Shown piece by piece: positions 63,216 to 64,000 of a DNA stretch of 64,000 nt. Origin of the DNA: Tumebacillus avium (GTDB lineage: Bacteria > Bacillota > Bacilli > Tumebacillales > Tumebacillaceae); the NCBI RefSeq assembly GCF_002162355.1, contig NZ_CP021434.1, positions 4,828,001-4,892,000 of the forward strand, in the 5' to 3' direction. How positions within the stretch are numbered: position 1 is the stretch's first letter; every line of letters starts with the position of its first letter. The notes under the pieces are model-generated. The model made no database searches and had not been told where the DNA came from. It was given only the letters and a program-made list of their open reading frames with translations. The translations under genes and the position numbers were made by a program.

Positions 63216-64000
63216 CTATTTCAGCGCTTTGACGATCGTGTCCACGTTGTGGCGCACCATGCCCGGATAGGTGCCTTCAGGCGTTCCGGCGCTGCCCATG
63301 GCGTCGGAGAACAGCTCGCCGCCGATTTTGACGTCGTGCCCTTTCGCTTTGGCGCCTTTGACCACCGATTCGATCGCTTTTTTCGGCACGCTCGATTCGA
63401 CGAACACCGCTTTGATCTTGCGTTCGACAAGCAGGTTGACGAGGTTCTGCACATCTTTCAAACCGTATTCAGAGTCGGTGGACAGCCCTTGGAGCCCGAC
63501 GACTTCCAGGTCGTACGCTTTGCCGAAGTAGCCAAATGCATCATGCGCCGTAACCAGCACACGCCCTTCACGCGGAATCTGTGCCAGTTGTTCGCGGGCG
63601 TACTGATCGAGCTCTGCCAGCTCTTCGCGGTAGGCGTCCGCATTTTTTTCAAAATCGGCTTGGTGCGCTGCGTCGTTTTTGATCAGCTCCGCCTCGATGC
63701 GGTCTAACGCGCCGCTCCACAGCTTGACGTCAAACCAGACGTGCGGGTCGTGTGTCCCGCCGCCGACGCCCGATGCGATCAGGCTGCTTTCGGCAAATTG
63801 GTCGGTCACCGCCACGACCGGCTTTTGCTTGCCGATCTGCTCAAACACTTCCTGCATCTTGCCTTCAAGGTGCAAGCCGTTGTACAGCACGATATCAGCT
63901 TGCTGCAGCTTCTGAATGTCGCCTTGCGACGCTTTGTACAGGTGCGGGTCGATGCCGGGCCCCATCAAGGCGCTCACCTCCACATGTTCGCCGCCGACCC
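63216..64000 (-). CDS. mntA: Manganese/zinc-binding solute protein, MntA-like, partial
   Basis: The gene runs off the right edge; about 260 residues of the C-terminal part are present, open to position 64000. Metal ligands of the cluster A-I binding proteins can be seen: His in [15 protein letters not shown], His in [12 protein letters not shown], Glu/His in [16 protein letters not shown], and Asp in LFSDAMG. The N-terminal lipobox and the promoter are outside the window. It is the first gene of mntABCD, which ends at 60277. Confidence 0.9.
   Translation of the reverse strand, partial: VGGEHVEVSALMGPGIDPHLYKASQGDIQKLQQADIVLYNGLHLEGKMQEVFEQIGKQKPVVAVTDQFAESSLIASGVGGGTHDPHVWFDVKLWSGALDRIEAELIKNDAAHQADFEKNADAYREELAELDQYAREQLAQIPREGRVLVTAHDAFGYFGKAYDLEVVGLQGLSTDSEYGLKDVQNLVNLLVERKIKAVFVESSVPKKAIESVVKGAKAKGHDVKIGGELFSDAMGSAGTPEGTYPGMVRHNVDTIVKALK

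Overview
The window looks like the chromosome of a spore-forming, S-layer-bearing Gram-positive bacterium of the Bacillales. A Tumebacillus-like member of the Alicyclobacillaceae is my best guess, by inference only. The support is a hemE-hemH-hemY heme operon of Gram-positive type, separate proline dehydrogenase and RocA genes, a T-box leader, S-layer homology proteins, an mntABCD-type transporter whose permease carries a winged-helix tail, and an RRNPP quorum-sensing pair. Housekeeping DNA is GC-rich; the accessory blocks are visibly AT-rich.

Layout. 1-2.0 kb: membrane protein, 2Fe-2S ferredoxin, alpha/beta hydrolase. 2.0-4.9 kb: an AT-rich insert with a degenerate XPB-like helicase and its partner. 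5.0-12.7 kb: an Opp-type permease pair, an SLH-3D cell-wall protein, cyclophilin, three small secreted PPC-like paralogs (one behind a Fur-like box), a CobW GTPase and a small membrane protein. 12.7-15.2 kb: an intact IS66 element with an 8-bp target duplication. 15.2-16.7 kb: an HTH-TPR regulator with a translationally coupled 42-aa secreted peptide gene.

16.9-34.2 kb is a defence island. It starts with a C protein, an MvaI/BcnI-type endonuclease and a C5 methyltransferase. A second system follows, read right to left: GHKL ATPase, Z1 protein, DUF4420 nuclease, AIPR protein and a second C5 methyltransferase. An IS21-type element has split its AIPR gene. A three-gene TniA-like transposon has split its Z1 gene. 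Both target duplications are still exact, so the original reading frames can be rebuilt. 34.4-36.1 kb adds a membrane DUF457 protein coupled to a DUF6602 nuclease-like protein.

36.1-64 kb is mainly core metabolism: an SDR-like protein, a DUF421 protein, an S-layer protein, a nitrilase, two very small proteins, hemEHY, RocA and proline dehydrogenase flanking a proline-rich protein, an aspartase/fumarase, a HAD phosphatase, an orphan protease-propeptide protein, a pheA-chorismate mutase operon behind a T-box with two tandem antiterminator/terminator modules, thiolase, a GNAT, a lipase-like hydrolase, a MoxR-DUF58-DUF4129 operon, a 3-hydroxyisobutyrate-dehydrogenase-like protein, nadE, and mntDCBA, whose mntA runs off the right edge.
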